Assembly: GCF_023631325.1 (NCBI RefSeq)
Contig: NZ_JALQDG010000030.1
Location: 248,001-312,000, forward strand
DNA length: 64,000 nucleotides
DNA from: Caballeronia sp. INDeC2
GTDB taxonomy: Bacteria > Pseudomonadota > Gammaproteobacteria > Burkholderiales > Burkholderiaceae
Direction of reading: 5' to 3'
The translations under genes were made by a program, and so were the position numbers. The notes beneath the pieces were generated by a model. That model made no database searches and was not told where the DNA came from. It worked only from the letters and a program-made list of their open reading frames with translations. Numbering within the stretch: the first letter of the stretch is position 1; the number at the start of each line of letters is the position of its first letter. Shown piece after piece: positions 14,994 to 23,334 of this stretch.

Positions 14994-15467
14994 CTAGCGC
15001 GATGCACGCTCACACAACAACGCCCCGAGCGCAAACCCCGCACCAAGCGCGATATAGGTCATCCCCAACGAGCGCTTCGACAAATGCGCCTCGAAGCCCG
15101 GCGTAAAGCGCTTGGGCACGACGTGATAATCGACGACGTACGCCACGAGCGCAGTCGTCGCGGCCGCGCTCGCAATGCCGGATGCCCCCGATCGACGATA
15201 TCGCCGTTCGCGCAGCGCCTCGAACAGCACGCCCCAAAAGACCGCACTGCCCATATGAATCGCCGCACCGAGGCCGGTGTATTTCGCGCTCGGACGCTCC
15301 CGCCACGATGCGTCGCGCCACAGACAATGCGTGACTGCGTTGATCGCCGCGTATGGTCCGCGCCCTTTATGCATCGCGCCGGCGGATGCGACCGCTGCCG
15401 ACGCCAGCCCCGCAACGGAGCCGGAGCCTATCGCGCGGATGATCGCTTCATTGATGTGCATTCGCAT
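14994..15467 (-). CDS. Conserved hypothetical membrane protein
   Basis: 157 aa with about four hydrophobic segments: an Ala/Gly-rich one near residues 12-30, VFWGVLFEAL, ATTALVAYVVDYHVVP and MTYIALGAGFALGALLC. I do not recognise a named family. ATG 15467 is used because GGAGG lies 6 bases upstream; ATG 15461 is a near alternative. It lies just downstream of the broken SDR on the same strand and may once have been co-transcribed with it. Confidence 0.65.
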   Translation of the reverse strand: MRMHINEAIIRAIGSGSVAGLASAAVASAGAMHKGRGPYAAINAVTHCLWRDASWRERPSAKYTGLGAAIHMGSAVFWGVLFEALRERRYRRSGASGIASAAATTALVAYVVDYHVVPKRFTPGFEAHLSKRSLGMTYIALGAGFALGALLCERASR

Positions 15468-15521
15468 GCCTCGCCTCCATGGATGGCTCTGACTCGTCGA
15501 TGACGCCATCGACTCGCCGGT

Positions 15522-16396
15522 TCAAAACTTCGATGCGCGATGCACTTTGGCCTCGCGCAGGTAGCGCCCCGCCGCCGCCACCAACATCGCGCCCGCAATC
15601 CCGATGAGCGCCGCGCGCGGGCCTGCGGGCAGCGTATGCGCATCGGTGTATAAGCTGCGTTCGCGCACGCGTCCATGCCGCCCCGAGCGTTCGCGCATGC
15701 CCATGTTGCCGTGATAGAGCGCGTCGCCTTCGCGCCGTGGCTCGCCGGTGAGTTGCGCCTTCACGCCGAGCTTGCTCAAGATCGCGTCATAGAGACGCGG
15801 CGCCGAACGTCCGAACCACGCCATGCCGCGCGATGCGCCGCCGGCATAGATATCGCGTGCCGGATGCGCCGCGGCATGCAGAATCGCTCGCGCGACGACC
15901 TCGGGCGCATAAACGGGCTGCGGCAACTTGGGCTGCTCATCGAGATAATTTTTCGCGTGCTCGACGAACAACGTGTCGATGCCGGCGGGCTTGACGAGCG
16001 TCACCGACACGGGCGCGCCTTCGTCGGCAAGTTCGAGTCGTAGCGCGTCGGTATAGCCCTTCACTGCATGCTTCGACGCCACATACGCGCCTTGCAGCGG
16101 CACGGCGACATCCGACAATTCGCTACCCAGATTGACGATCGCCCCGCCCTTTTCCCGCAGATGTCGAACGGCGATCAGCGATCCGTTCACGACGCCCCAG
16201 AAGTTGGTCTCGAAGAGCTTGCGCTGCTCGTCGAGCGGCACGTCGATGCAATGTCCATAGATCGACGCACCCGCGTTGCGAGCATCAGCCGGGCACCTTG
16301 TGCAGCGGCGAGGCGCGCCGTGACGAGCCCTATTCCGCTCGTCGCTCCCGTAATGACGATGACCTGTTCGTTGAGTGGCTTGAGTTTGATTCGCAT
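15522..16396 (-). pseudogene. Short-chain dehydrogenase with internal deletion and frameshift
   Basis: From ATG 16396 the minus strand reads MRIKLKPLNEQVIVITG and then ATSGIGLVTARLAAAQGARL, the TGxxxGIG nucleotide site. At about 16272-16284 it jumps directly to NAGASIYGHCIDVPLDEQ in another frame. In intact relatives roughly 50 residues lie between these points. The rest is well preserved: Ser in NLGSELSD, YVASKHAVKGY with the catalytic Tyr/Lys, and a hydrophobic C-terminal helix. Without half the Rossmann fold the product cannot bind NAD(P) normally. Confidence 0.8.
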
Positions 16397-16540
16397 GGCG
16401 CACCGGCTTTCAGTTGAGGGTTGCATGACGTCAGCATGGCGTGTGCCCTCTAGGTGCCTTCTTTCGCCGCACGCGTCGAGGTGGGCATATCCATTGCGCA
16501 CACGTACGACGCAACTCCATCCGATACAAAGGAACCGACG

Positions 16541-16795
16541 ATGCAAAACGAACCATCCGATCCCGTCGAACGCGCGGACGAACGCCGCAAGACGCTCGGC
16601 GAAGGCGATGTGAAGGAGAAAGCCGACGGCACCATCGAGCAGCGTGAGCACGGCAACATGGACGCGAGCCTCGTGCCGAAGGGCAAGGAACATCCCGACG
16701 AGGGTCCGTACACGCCTGAGCACGACCACATCGATCCCGATGTCGAACCTACGAGTAGCAGCGGCAGACCGCGCAAGTCGGACAACGAAGCCTAG
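16541..16795 (+). CDS. Small hydrophilic, probably disordered protein
   Basis: 84 aa starting MQNEPSDPVERADERRKTLG, very rich in Asp, Glu, Lys and Pro, with no hydrophobic core. It resembles the small hydrophilic stress proteins often found near Gfo/Idh/MocA oxidoreductases and general-stress genes in Burkholderia, but no domain can be named. ATG 16541 has AAGGA 8 bases upstream. The next gene follows 37 bp later on the same strand. Confidence 0.65.
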   Translation: MQNEPSDPVERADERRKTLGEGDVKEKADGTIEQREHGNMDASLVPKGKEHPDEGPYTPEHDHIDPDVEPTSSSGRPRKSDNEA

Positions 16796-16832
16796 ACGCA
16801 AGCCGCGCCACGCCCAATCTCTGGAGCTTCCG

Positions 16833-18164
16833 ATGCCCGTCCGCAGCGACCCTACGCAAACCACCCAGCCGCCGCTCGTCGAACCCGAAGCGAACACGCC
16901 GCCTGAAAGCGGGCGACGCTCGTTTCTCTTACGTGGAAGCGCGGGTATCGCCGTAGCGCTCACGGCGGCTTCGGCCGGCAACGCGTGGGCAGCGGGCCCC
17001 ACCGGCGCCGACGCCAACCAAGTGAAGCTCCCGCTGATTCAAGACCCGAACACCGAGCAGAAGGAAGAGACGCCGGACGCCAACCTGCCGCCCGACGATC
17101 GCGTGGGCTATGCGATCGTCGGACTCGGGCGTCTGTCGCTCGATCAGATTCTGCCCGCGCTCGCGCAGTGCAAATACTCCAGGGTCTCCGCGCTGGTTTC
17201 GGGCGATCGCACGAAGGCGCTGCGCATCGCGCGTCAATACGGCGTGCCGGAGACCGACGTTCACGACTATCAGAGCTTCGAGCGTCTCGCCGACAATCCG
17301 CGCGTGCAGGTCGTCTACATCGTCTTGCCCAACGGCATGCACAAGGAATTCACGCTGCGCGCCGCGAAGATCGGCAAACATGTGCTCTGCGAAAAGCCGA
17401 TGGCGAATAGCGTCGCCGACTGTCAGGCGATGGTCGATGCGATGAAGCGCGCGAACCGCAAGCTCATGATCGCGTATCGCAGCCAGTACGAGCCGATGGA
17501 TCGCATGATCGCGAAGATGGTGAAGGACAAGCAACTCGGGCCGCTGACCGAGTTCATCGCGGGTAATTCACAGAACGTCGGCGACCCGTCGCAATGGCGC
17601 TTGAAGAAGGCGCTGGCGGGCGGCGGCGCAATGCCCGACATCGGGCTTTACTGCCTCAATGCGGCGCGCTTTTTGTCGGGAGAGGAGCCGCAGGAAGTGA
17701 TCGCGACGGTGCACCGGCCGCAGTCCGATCCGCGCTTCGGCGAAGTGGAGGCATCCGTGCACTTCATCCTGAGGTTTCCGAGCGGACTGACGGCCACGTG
17801 CATGTCGAGCTATGCAAGTCACGAGTCGCGCTTCTTCCGGCTTCAGGGCGCGCAGGGCTGGGTGGAGATGGACCCTGCGTTCGGCTACAACGGCTTGCGC
17901 ATGCGGCACGGCACACTGATGGACGGCAAGAGCGCGACCACTGAATTGCAGATCGATCCGCAGAATCAGTTCGCGCGCGAGATCGATCACATGTCGGTGT
18001 GCGTGAAGGATGACATCGTGCCGCATACGCCGGGTGAGGAAGGCTTGCAGGACCAGCGCATCATCGAGGCGATCTATGAATCCGCGCGCACCGGGCGCGC
18101 TATCAAGCTCGCTCAGCCTGCAACGCCGACACGCGGCCCCGATCCGCAGATGGAAGCGTTTTAA
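16833..18164 (+). CDS. Tat-exported Gfo/Idh/MocA oxidoreductase (glucose-fructose oxidoreductase-like)
   Basis: A periplasmic NAD(P)-dependent sugar oxidoreductase of 443 aa. A twin-arginine signal, GRRSFLLRGSAGIAVALTA, is followed by an Ala-x-Ala cleavage region. Next come the Rossmann start YAIVGLGRLSLDQILPAL, the family signature CEKPMANSVADCQ, and the C-terminal alpha/beta sheet domain. This layout, with a signal peptide and a long linker before the Rossmann fold, is that of glucose-fructose oxidoreductases, which keep a tightly bound cofactor. ATG 16833 has GGAG about 8 bases upstream. The substrate is inferred only at the level of sugars. Confidence 0.85.
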   Translation: MPVRSDPTQTTQPPLVEPEANTPPESGRRSFLLRGSAGIAVALTAASAGNAWAAGPTGADANQVKLPLIQDPNTEQKEETPDANLPPDDRVGYAIVGLGRLSLDQILPALAQCKYSRVSALVSGDRTKALRIARQYGVPETDVHDYQSFERLADNPRVQVVYIVLPNGMHKEFTLRAAKIGKHVLCEKPMANSVADCQAMVDAMKRANRKLMIAYRSQYEPMDRMIAKMVKDKQLGPLTEFIAGNSQNVGDPSQWRLKKALAGGGAMPDIGLYCLNAARFLSGEEPQEVIATVHRPQSDPRFGEVEASVHFILRFPSGLTATCMSSYASHESRFFRLQGAQGWVEMDPAFGYNGLRMRHGTLMDGKSATTELQIDPQNQFAREIDHMSVCVKDDIVPHTPGEEGLQDQRIIEAIYESARTGRAIKLAQPATPTRGPDPQMEAF

Positions 18165-18186
18165 CCGGCAACGCCCTTCATACAAC

Positions 18187-18465
18187 CTATTGACCCGTTT
18201 TTGCAGGATCGGCCTGACGCTCCATCGGTGCGGGGGTGCGTCCGGACATGCGCGATGCATCGTCTCTGCTCACATCGCCCGGAACGCGATTCCAGGGACT
18301 CGACACGGGTTCGCTGTGATAGGTCATCCCCGATGTGGCCGCGCCATGGGAACCGCCGCTGCCGTTGCCGCCATTTCCATTGCCGCCCGCCCAGGCGGCG
18401 GACGAAATGATGAGGCTCGCGGCAGCAACCGTAAGCGTTAGCGAAGTCTTGCGTAATGTAGTCAT
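18187..18465 (-). CDS. Small secreted Gly/Ser-rich protein
   Basis: 92 aa with a clear signal peptide, MTTLRKTSLTLTVAAASLII ending SSAAWA. A Gly/Asn/Ser-rich stretch follows, then a polar tail ending ERQADPAKTGQ. ATG 18465 is preferred over an upstream ATG because it opens the signal peptide and GGGAGA lies close upstream. It is convergent with the oxidoreductase and divergent from the histidine kinase. Function unknown. Confidence 0.65.
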   Translation of the reverse strand: MTTLRKTSLTLTVAAASLIISSAAWAGGNGNGGNGSGGSHGAATSGMTYHSEPVSSPWNRVPGDVSRDDASRMSGRTPAPMERQADPAKTGQ

Positions 18466-18633
18466 CGACGTTCTCCCATTGGTTTCTTGTGGATATACGT
18501 CCGGACACGCCATACGGATGCACGAACGAACGTTTGCATACGTTTCCAATCATCTTCGTGTCCGAAGTCGTTCGTTTGACGCTCCGGGGACATGTGAATA
18601 GACTTCGCGTTCGCGCATCGTCAAGCAAGTCCC

Positions 18634-20835
18634 ATGACCATTCATCAGGAAACGCCCGCTTCGGACGGTTCAGCGCTGGACATCCCCGTGCCGCCACGCG
18701 ATTTCGGCACGACTCGTCGCATGCTCATCGCGACGCTGATCGCCTCGATCGTCACGCCTTTGCTGTTTCTCGCGGCCTACGGTTATTTCGGCTACCAGAA
18801 CCGCATCGCCGATTCATCTGAAGGAATCGATCGCCTCGCGCGGATCGCCGAAGAGCACGCGGTAAAAGCGCTCGATGTCATCCAGGAAGTATCGCTGCGA
18901 GTGTTGGCAATGGTTCACGATGACGGCGACGCCGCCATCCGCGCACGACAGAAATCGCTGCACGACTTTCTCGAAGATACAGCCCGGCGCTTGCCTTCGG
19001 TTGCTTCCATAGGAATATACGGGCGCAATAGAAATCTTCTCGTCAGCAGCAATACGTACCCGGTCGGACTTCAGTCGATAGACGAGCATCTTCCGAGCGC
19101 GCCCGCGAAACCGGCGGGCGGACCGGGAATGGTGATCTCGCAACCCGAACGAACGTCGGACCCCGTCGTCGATGTCTTCAACCTGACCTTGCCGCGCTAC
19201 GACGCAAGCGGACATTTCATCGGCGCCCTCGTCATTGCGCTTCGGCGCGATTATTTCTTGGCGTTTTACGAGCGGCTGACCGTTCATGACAGGGCATTGA
19301 CCGTGGGCCTCTTTCGAAGCGACGGCGCCACGCTCGTCCGATTCCCCGCGCCGCAGGCACGGCGGCCGCCGACGAGCAATCAGCCTCTCTTCGAAGCGAT
19401 TCAAGTCAACGCGCATAGCGACCATCTGAAGATTTTCTCGACGCTGGATAACATCGAAAAGCTCCTCGTCTATCGACAGGTCGGCGCGTATCCGCTTTAC
19501 GTGACCTGCGGCATCCCCGTTTCGACCGTGACTTCCAGATGGCTGAAGCACGATGGACTGATCGCCGTCGCCACGCTGGTGCCGTGCATCGGCATATGGT
19601 TGCTGGTCGCATTCAGCCTGGGCCGCCTCAGGCGGGAACGAACCGCGTGGGAAAGGTGGAAAGCCGAGTTCGGGATGCGTGTCTCCGCTGAGGAAACCAC
19701 TCGCCAGATGAAGCGGATGGGCGCGCTCGGCAATCTCGTGGCCAACGTCGCACACGACTTCAATAACCTGCTCATGGTCGTCAAGGCCAACATGGAGCTG
19801 GCGCGTCGCAAGGGCTTCAACGGGCTGGAGAAGGAAGTCATCGCGGTCGAACGTGCGTCCATTTCGGCGGAAGCGCTCGCGAGGCGTCTGCTCAGCGTCG
19901 CGCGCAAACAGCCGCTGCATCAGGAAGTCGTCGACGTCAAAGTGTGGCTGGAGCAGGACGCCTCGCTGATTCGCATGTCGCTCGGTGAGCGTGTCGGTTT
20001 GCATATCGAGGCATTCGAAGCGATCCAGCCAATCTACGTGGACCCGACTGAGCTGCAGTCCGCGCTGATCAACCTCGCTGTCAACGCCAAAGACGCCATG
20101 CCGCACGGCGGGACGTTCACGATTCGCTGCGAGAACATCGTCATCGAGACGGCGAAAGGCAATCTCAAGGCGGGCGAATATGTCCTGATCGCGTGCTCGG
20201 ATACCGGTATCGGCATGCCGCCCGCCGTCGTGCGGCGCGCGTTCGAACCGCTCTACACGACCAAAGCCGCGAACGCCGGCACGGGCCTGGGGCTCGCACA
20301 GGTCATCGCGATGTGCGAACAGGCCGGAGGCACCGCGCGCATCGAGAGCGCTCCGGGAGAAGGCACCACGGTATCGCTCATCTTGCCTCGCTCGATGAAA
20401 AAAGCCGACGATGTCGAGACGACCGCGCCGACTGCACCCGCGCTCGCCAAAGAGCCGACGAAAGGCTCCATCCTGCTCGTCGAGGACAACGAAGAAGTCG
20501 CCGCCGGGCTGTCGGCCGTTCTGGAAGTGTTCGGCTGGCACTCGCGGCACGCACTGACGGGCGATGCCGCGCTCGCCCTGCTGGACGATGGCGCGTCGTT
20601 CGACCTCATCCTTTCCGATGTACAGATGCCCGGCATCAACAACGGCATCGACGTAGCCGAGAAAGTGCGACGGAAGTGGCCGAGGCAGGCCATCGCGCTG
20701 ATGACGGGCTATGCCGACGAACTCGAGCGCGCAAGACACGTCGGCGTGACGATCCTGTCCAAGCCGTTCAATATCGACGATCTGCAAGCCCTATTGCAGA
20801 GCGTGAACTTGCCTGCGCCGCGCGGGCAGGCTTGA
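18634..20835 (+). CDS. Hybrid sensor histidine kinase with C-terminal receiver
   Basis: Membrane sensor of 733 aa. Two TM helices (about residues 29-52 and 308-330) frame a periplasmic sensor of roughly 250 residues. The phospho-acceptor is H374 in VAHDFNNLL. The ATPase domain shows NLAVNAKDAMP and DTGIGMPP. A receiver domain starts at SILLVEDNEEV and carries the acceptor D662 in LSDVQMPG, with the switch Lys in ILSKPF. The HDFNN form of the H-box is typical of kinases that pass phosphate through their own receiver. No response regulator gene is adjacent, so the output partner is unknown. Confidence 0.9.
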   Translation: MTIHQETPASDGSALDIPVPPRDFGTTRRMLIATLIASIVTPLLFLAAYGYFGYQNRIADSSEGIDRLARIAEEHAVKALDVIQEVSLRVLAMVHDDGDAAIRARQKSLHDFLEDTARRLPSVASIGIYGRNRNLLVSSNTYPVGLQSIDEHLPSAPAKPAGGPGMVISQPERTSDPVVDVFNLTLPRYDASGHFIGALVIALRRDYFLAFYERLTVHDRALTVGLFRSDGATLVRFPAPQARRPPTSNQPLFEAIQVNAHSDHLKIFSTLDNIEKLLVYRQVGAYPLYVTCGIPVSTVTSRWLKHDGLIAVATLVPCIGIWLLVAFSLGRLRRERTAWERWKAEFGMRVSAEETTRQMKRMGALGNLVANVAHDFNNLLMVVKANMELARRKGFNGLEKEVIAVERASISAEALARRLLSVARKQPLHQEVVDVKVWLEQDASLIRMSLGERVGLHIEAFEAIQPIYVDPTELQSALINLAVNAKDAMPHGGTFTIRCENIVIETAKGNLKAGEYVLIACSDTGIGMPPAVVRRAFEPLYTTKAANAGTGLGLAQVIAMCEQAGGTARIESAPGEGTTVSLILPRSMKKADDVETTAPTAPALAKEPTKGSILLVEDNEEVAAGLSAVLEVFGWHSRHALTGDAALALLDDGASFDLILSDVQMPGINNGIDVAEKVRRKWPRQAIALMTGYADELERARHVGVTILSKPFNIDDLQALLQSVNLPAPRGQA

Positions 20836-20854
20836 TGGCTTCAGGACGATTGTT

Positions 20855-22078
20855 TCAGGACGAAAGCGAACCGCCGCGAGCCGCGCGCGCGCTTGCAACG
20901 GCCGCCGAATGACGGCGCGCGGCGCGCTTTCTGAACCAGATGATGAGGCCCGTCGCGCTGAGCATCGCGACCGCGACGCCCACCGCGCTCACGAGAATGC
21001 GCCCGCCGATACCGACGATCCGACCCGAGTGCAACGGAAATTGCGCCTGCATGAAGATGTCGCCGGCCGAGCCGCGGCCGGGAATCGACGAGCCCGCGAG
21101 CGCGCCCGTCTGCGCGTTGTAATAAAGCCATGCGTTGCCGAGGCCGACGTCGCCGTGATCGTGACCGGGCGCGAAGAAGCCGACGCCGTAGGCCTTGAAC
21201 ATCGGCGCGTAGTAGAGCGCGCCCATCGGCTCGGTCAGGTTCTGGCGTTTCGCGTCGCGCGCGGCCATCTCCAAAATCTGCTCGCGCGTGGCGGGAGGCT
21301 TGCCTGGCGGCCCGGCGCGCACGAGTTCCGCGTTATCGAGAAACGAAGGCGAGAGCTTCGAAAACATCGAAACGACGGGGCGCATCACGGGCTCGGAGAG
21401 ATTCATCGAAATCGACGTAAGCGCCATCACGAGCAGCAAGCCCCAGATCCACACGCCTCCCGAGCGATGCAGGTCGAATGTGAGCGCGTAGCCGCCGCGC
21501 TTCACGCGAAACGCGAAAGACTTGCGCCATGCCTTGACGCTCGGGAACGACAGAATCAGCGCGATGCCGCTGTCGAAGAACCACAGAATGCCGACGATGC
21601 CGATCAGCCACGTGCCGATATCGAAGCCGCCGACGATCGGCAGATGCAGCGTGTAATGCAGCTTGTAGAGGAACGGCATCAGGTCGATGCGCGCGAGCGA
21701 CAGCGCGCCCCACATGCGCTGCGCCTGCACTTGCCCCGTCGCCGGATCGACGGCGATCTGGTTGTACGGCACGTCGTACGGCGCGTTAGTCGACGGGTTC
21801 GTGCGCGGCGTCACCATCATCTGCGCGGTGTGTCCCGGCTCGAAGCCGAGCGGCAGATAGCTCACTTCGACGCGCGGATCGGCGGCCTCGACGCGTCGCG
21901 CGAGTTCGAGCGGCGGCAGCGCGGGACCATCGGTGCGGGCGTGGAAGAAGGACGGATTGAGGAGCGCGTCGATTTCATGGTCCCATGCGATGATCGCGCC
22001 GGTGAGACCCGAGACGAACAGAAAGAGCGCGGTCGCGACGCCGAGCCAGCGATGCAGGCGAACCAGAACCGGTCTCAT
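20855..22078 (-). CDS. PepSY-associated TM protein, possible ferric-siderophore reductase
   Basis: Inner-membrane protein of 407 aa that starts MRPVLVRLHRWLGVATALFL, the standard opening of PepSY_TM proteins. It has four main hydrophobic segments: one at the N-terminus, one at LIGIVGILWFFDSGIALI, one at GVWIWGLLLVMALTSISM and one near the C-terminus. Conserved histidines lie in LHRWLG, KLHYTLH and DLHRSGG and could bind heme. Relatives sit with TonB receptors and reduce siderophore-bound iron. A Fur-like sequence lies about 60 bp upstream, supporting an iron role. It converges on the kinase with a 19-bp gap. Confidence 0.8.
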   Translation of the reverse strand: MRPVLVRLHRWLGVATALFLFVSGLTGAIIAWDHEIDALLNPSFFHARTDGPALPPLELARRVEAADPRVEVSYLPLGFEPGHTAQMMVTPRTNPSTNAPYDVPYNQIAVDPATGQVQAQRMWGALSLARIDLMPFLYKLHYTLHLPIVGGFDIGTWLIGIVGILWFFDSGIALILSFPSVKAWRKSFAFRVKRGGYALTFDLHRSGGVWIWGLLLVMALTSISMNLSEPVMRPVVSMFSKLSPSFLDNAELVRAGPPGKPPATREQILEMAARDAKRQNLTEPMGALYYAPMFKAYGVGFFAPGHDHGDVGLGNAWLYYNAQTGALAGSSIPGRGSAGDIFMQAQFPLHSGRIVGIGGRILVSAVGVAVAMLSATGLIIWFRKRAARRHSAAVASARAARGGSLSS

Positions 22079-22136
22079 GCCCGCGAATCCTCGGGGCGAC
22101 AGTCGTGCGCGGCAATCATGTTTTCGATGCGATGTA

Positions 22137-22158
22137 AATAGGAATTGTTCGCAATTCT
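22137..22158 (-). promoter_or_regulatory. Fur-box-like palindrome before the PepSY gene
   Basis: TAGGAATTG TTCG CAATTCTA is a near-perfect inverted repeat. Read on the minus strand, TGCGAACAATTCCTATT matches 14 of 17 bases of the beta-proteobacterial Fur-box form TGCGAATAATTCTCATT as I remember it. The match is by eye. Confidence 0.4.
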
Positions 22159-22375
22159 AGCGGCGTCCGATCGTGCGCACAAGGTTGTCGTAAGCTGCTT
22201 AACGGGATTTCTTCGCAATGACGTGTCAGAGCGACCGCCCCTTCGGCCGACATCCTTACCCTACAAGGCTCCGCGGCCGGTCCATGACACTCCATGAAAT
22301 AGTTTGTGCGTGGTTTTTAACCATGCCGATCGCCACAATCGGGTCATTCGCAACCACCCACCAAGGCGAACCATC

Positions 22376-23269
22376 ATGGAAATGGAACTGCTCGGAAAAA
22401 TCTCGCTGTACGCGATGGGCATTGTTCTTACCGCATCGCTGATCGAAGCCGTCGTGCTGCACTTCAAACACAAAGGCACCGACCGCGCCTTCGACTGGCA
22501 CGAGACCTGGATCTCGCTCGTCGATCTCATCGGCCGCAAGCTGCTCACGTTCGTGCCGATCTCGCTTGCGACGCCGGTCTTCAATTTCGCGTGGGAGCAT
22601 CGCATCCACACTGTCACGACGAATACCGCGCTGACGCTCTTCCTGCTCTTCATCGGACAGGAGTTCTGCTACTACTGGTATCACCGGGCTTCGCACACGA
22701 TCCGCTTTTTCTGGGCGAATCACGCGGTCCATCACTCGCCGAACCAGTTGACGCTGTCGTCCGCGTATCGTCTCGGCTGGCTGACCAAGATCGTGGGATC
22801 GGCCATCTTCTTCACGCCGCTCGTGTGGCTCGGCGTGAAGCCTGATGTGGTGCTTGCGGTCGTGTCGATCAACCTGCTCTATCAGTTCTGGCTGCACGCA
22901 ACGTGGATTCCGAAGCTCGGCTGGCTCGAATATGTGTTCAACACGCCGTCGTCGCACCGTGTCCACCACGCATCGAACGCGACGTACCTCGATGCGAACT
23001 TCGGCGGCGTGCTGATCGTCTTCGATCGCCTGTTCGGCACGTATGTGGAAGAGCGCGCCGAGGAACCTTGTGTCTATGGTCTGACGACGCCGGTGACTTC
23101 GCGTAACCCGATCGTCGTCGAGATGGAGCACTGGGTCAGTCTCGTGAAAGACATGTTCAACGCGAAGAGCGTGTCGGATGCGGCCGGCTTCCTGCTGCGT
23201 CCTCCGGGCTGGCTGCCGAACGGCGAAGGGCAGACGACCGAAGAATTGCAAAGGCGCGCCAAGGCATGA
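22376..23269 (+). CDS. Sterol desaturase / fatty acid hydroxylase family membrane enzyme
   Basis: Di-iron membrane oxygenase of 297 aa. The histidine clusters that bind the two irons are present: HRASH near residue 103, HAVHHSP near 116, and HRVHHASN near 203, embedded in hydrophobic helices. Such enzymes hydroxylate or desaturate lipid chains or sterol-like molecules; the bacterial substrates are mostly unknown. ATG 22376 is chosen because it opens on MEMELLGKISLY with AAGG upstream. A clean intrinsic terminator follows the stop. Confidence 0.85.
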   Translation: MEMELLGKISLYAMGIVLTASLIEAVVLHFKHKGTDRAFDWHETWISLVDLIGRKLLTFVPISLATPVFNFAWEHRIHTVTTNTALTLFLLFIGQEFCYYWYHRASHTIRFFWANHAVHHSPNQLTLSSAYRLGWLTKIVGSAIFFTPLVWLGVKPDVVLAVVSINLLYQFWLHATWIPKLGWLEYVFNTPSSHRVHHASNATYLDANFGGVLIVFDRLFGTYVEERAEEPCVYGLTTPVTSRNPIVVEMEHWVSLVKDMFNAKSVSDAAGFLLRPPGWLPNGEGQTTEELQRRAKA

Positions 23270-23295
23270 GACTCGCATCGAAGGCCGCACGTTCG

Positions 23296-23334
23296 AATCC
23301 CGATGACCGGTTCGCCGGCATCGGGATTTTTATT
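23296..23334 (+). terminator. Intrinsic terminator shared by converging genes
   Basis: AATCCCGATG (23296-23305) pairs with CATCGGGATT (23319-23328), with an inner CCGG/CCGG stem, followed by TTTATTTC. It ends the desaturase-family gene and overlaps the last codon of the converging MFS gene. Confidence 0.85.

Noticed and set aside
18814..20787. 657-aa minus-strand frame opposite the histidine kinase
   Set aside because: Composition is typical of an antisense shadow, and the plus strand carries a complete kinase with all motifs.
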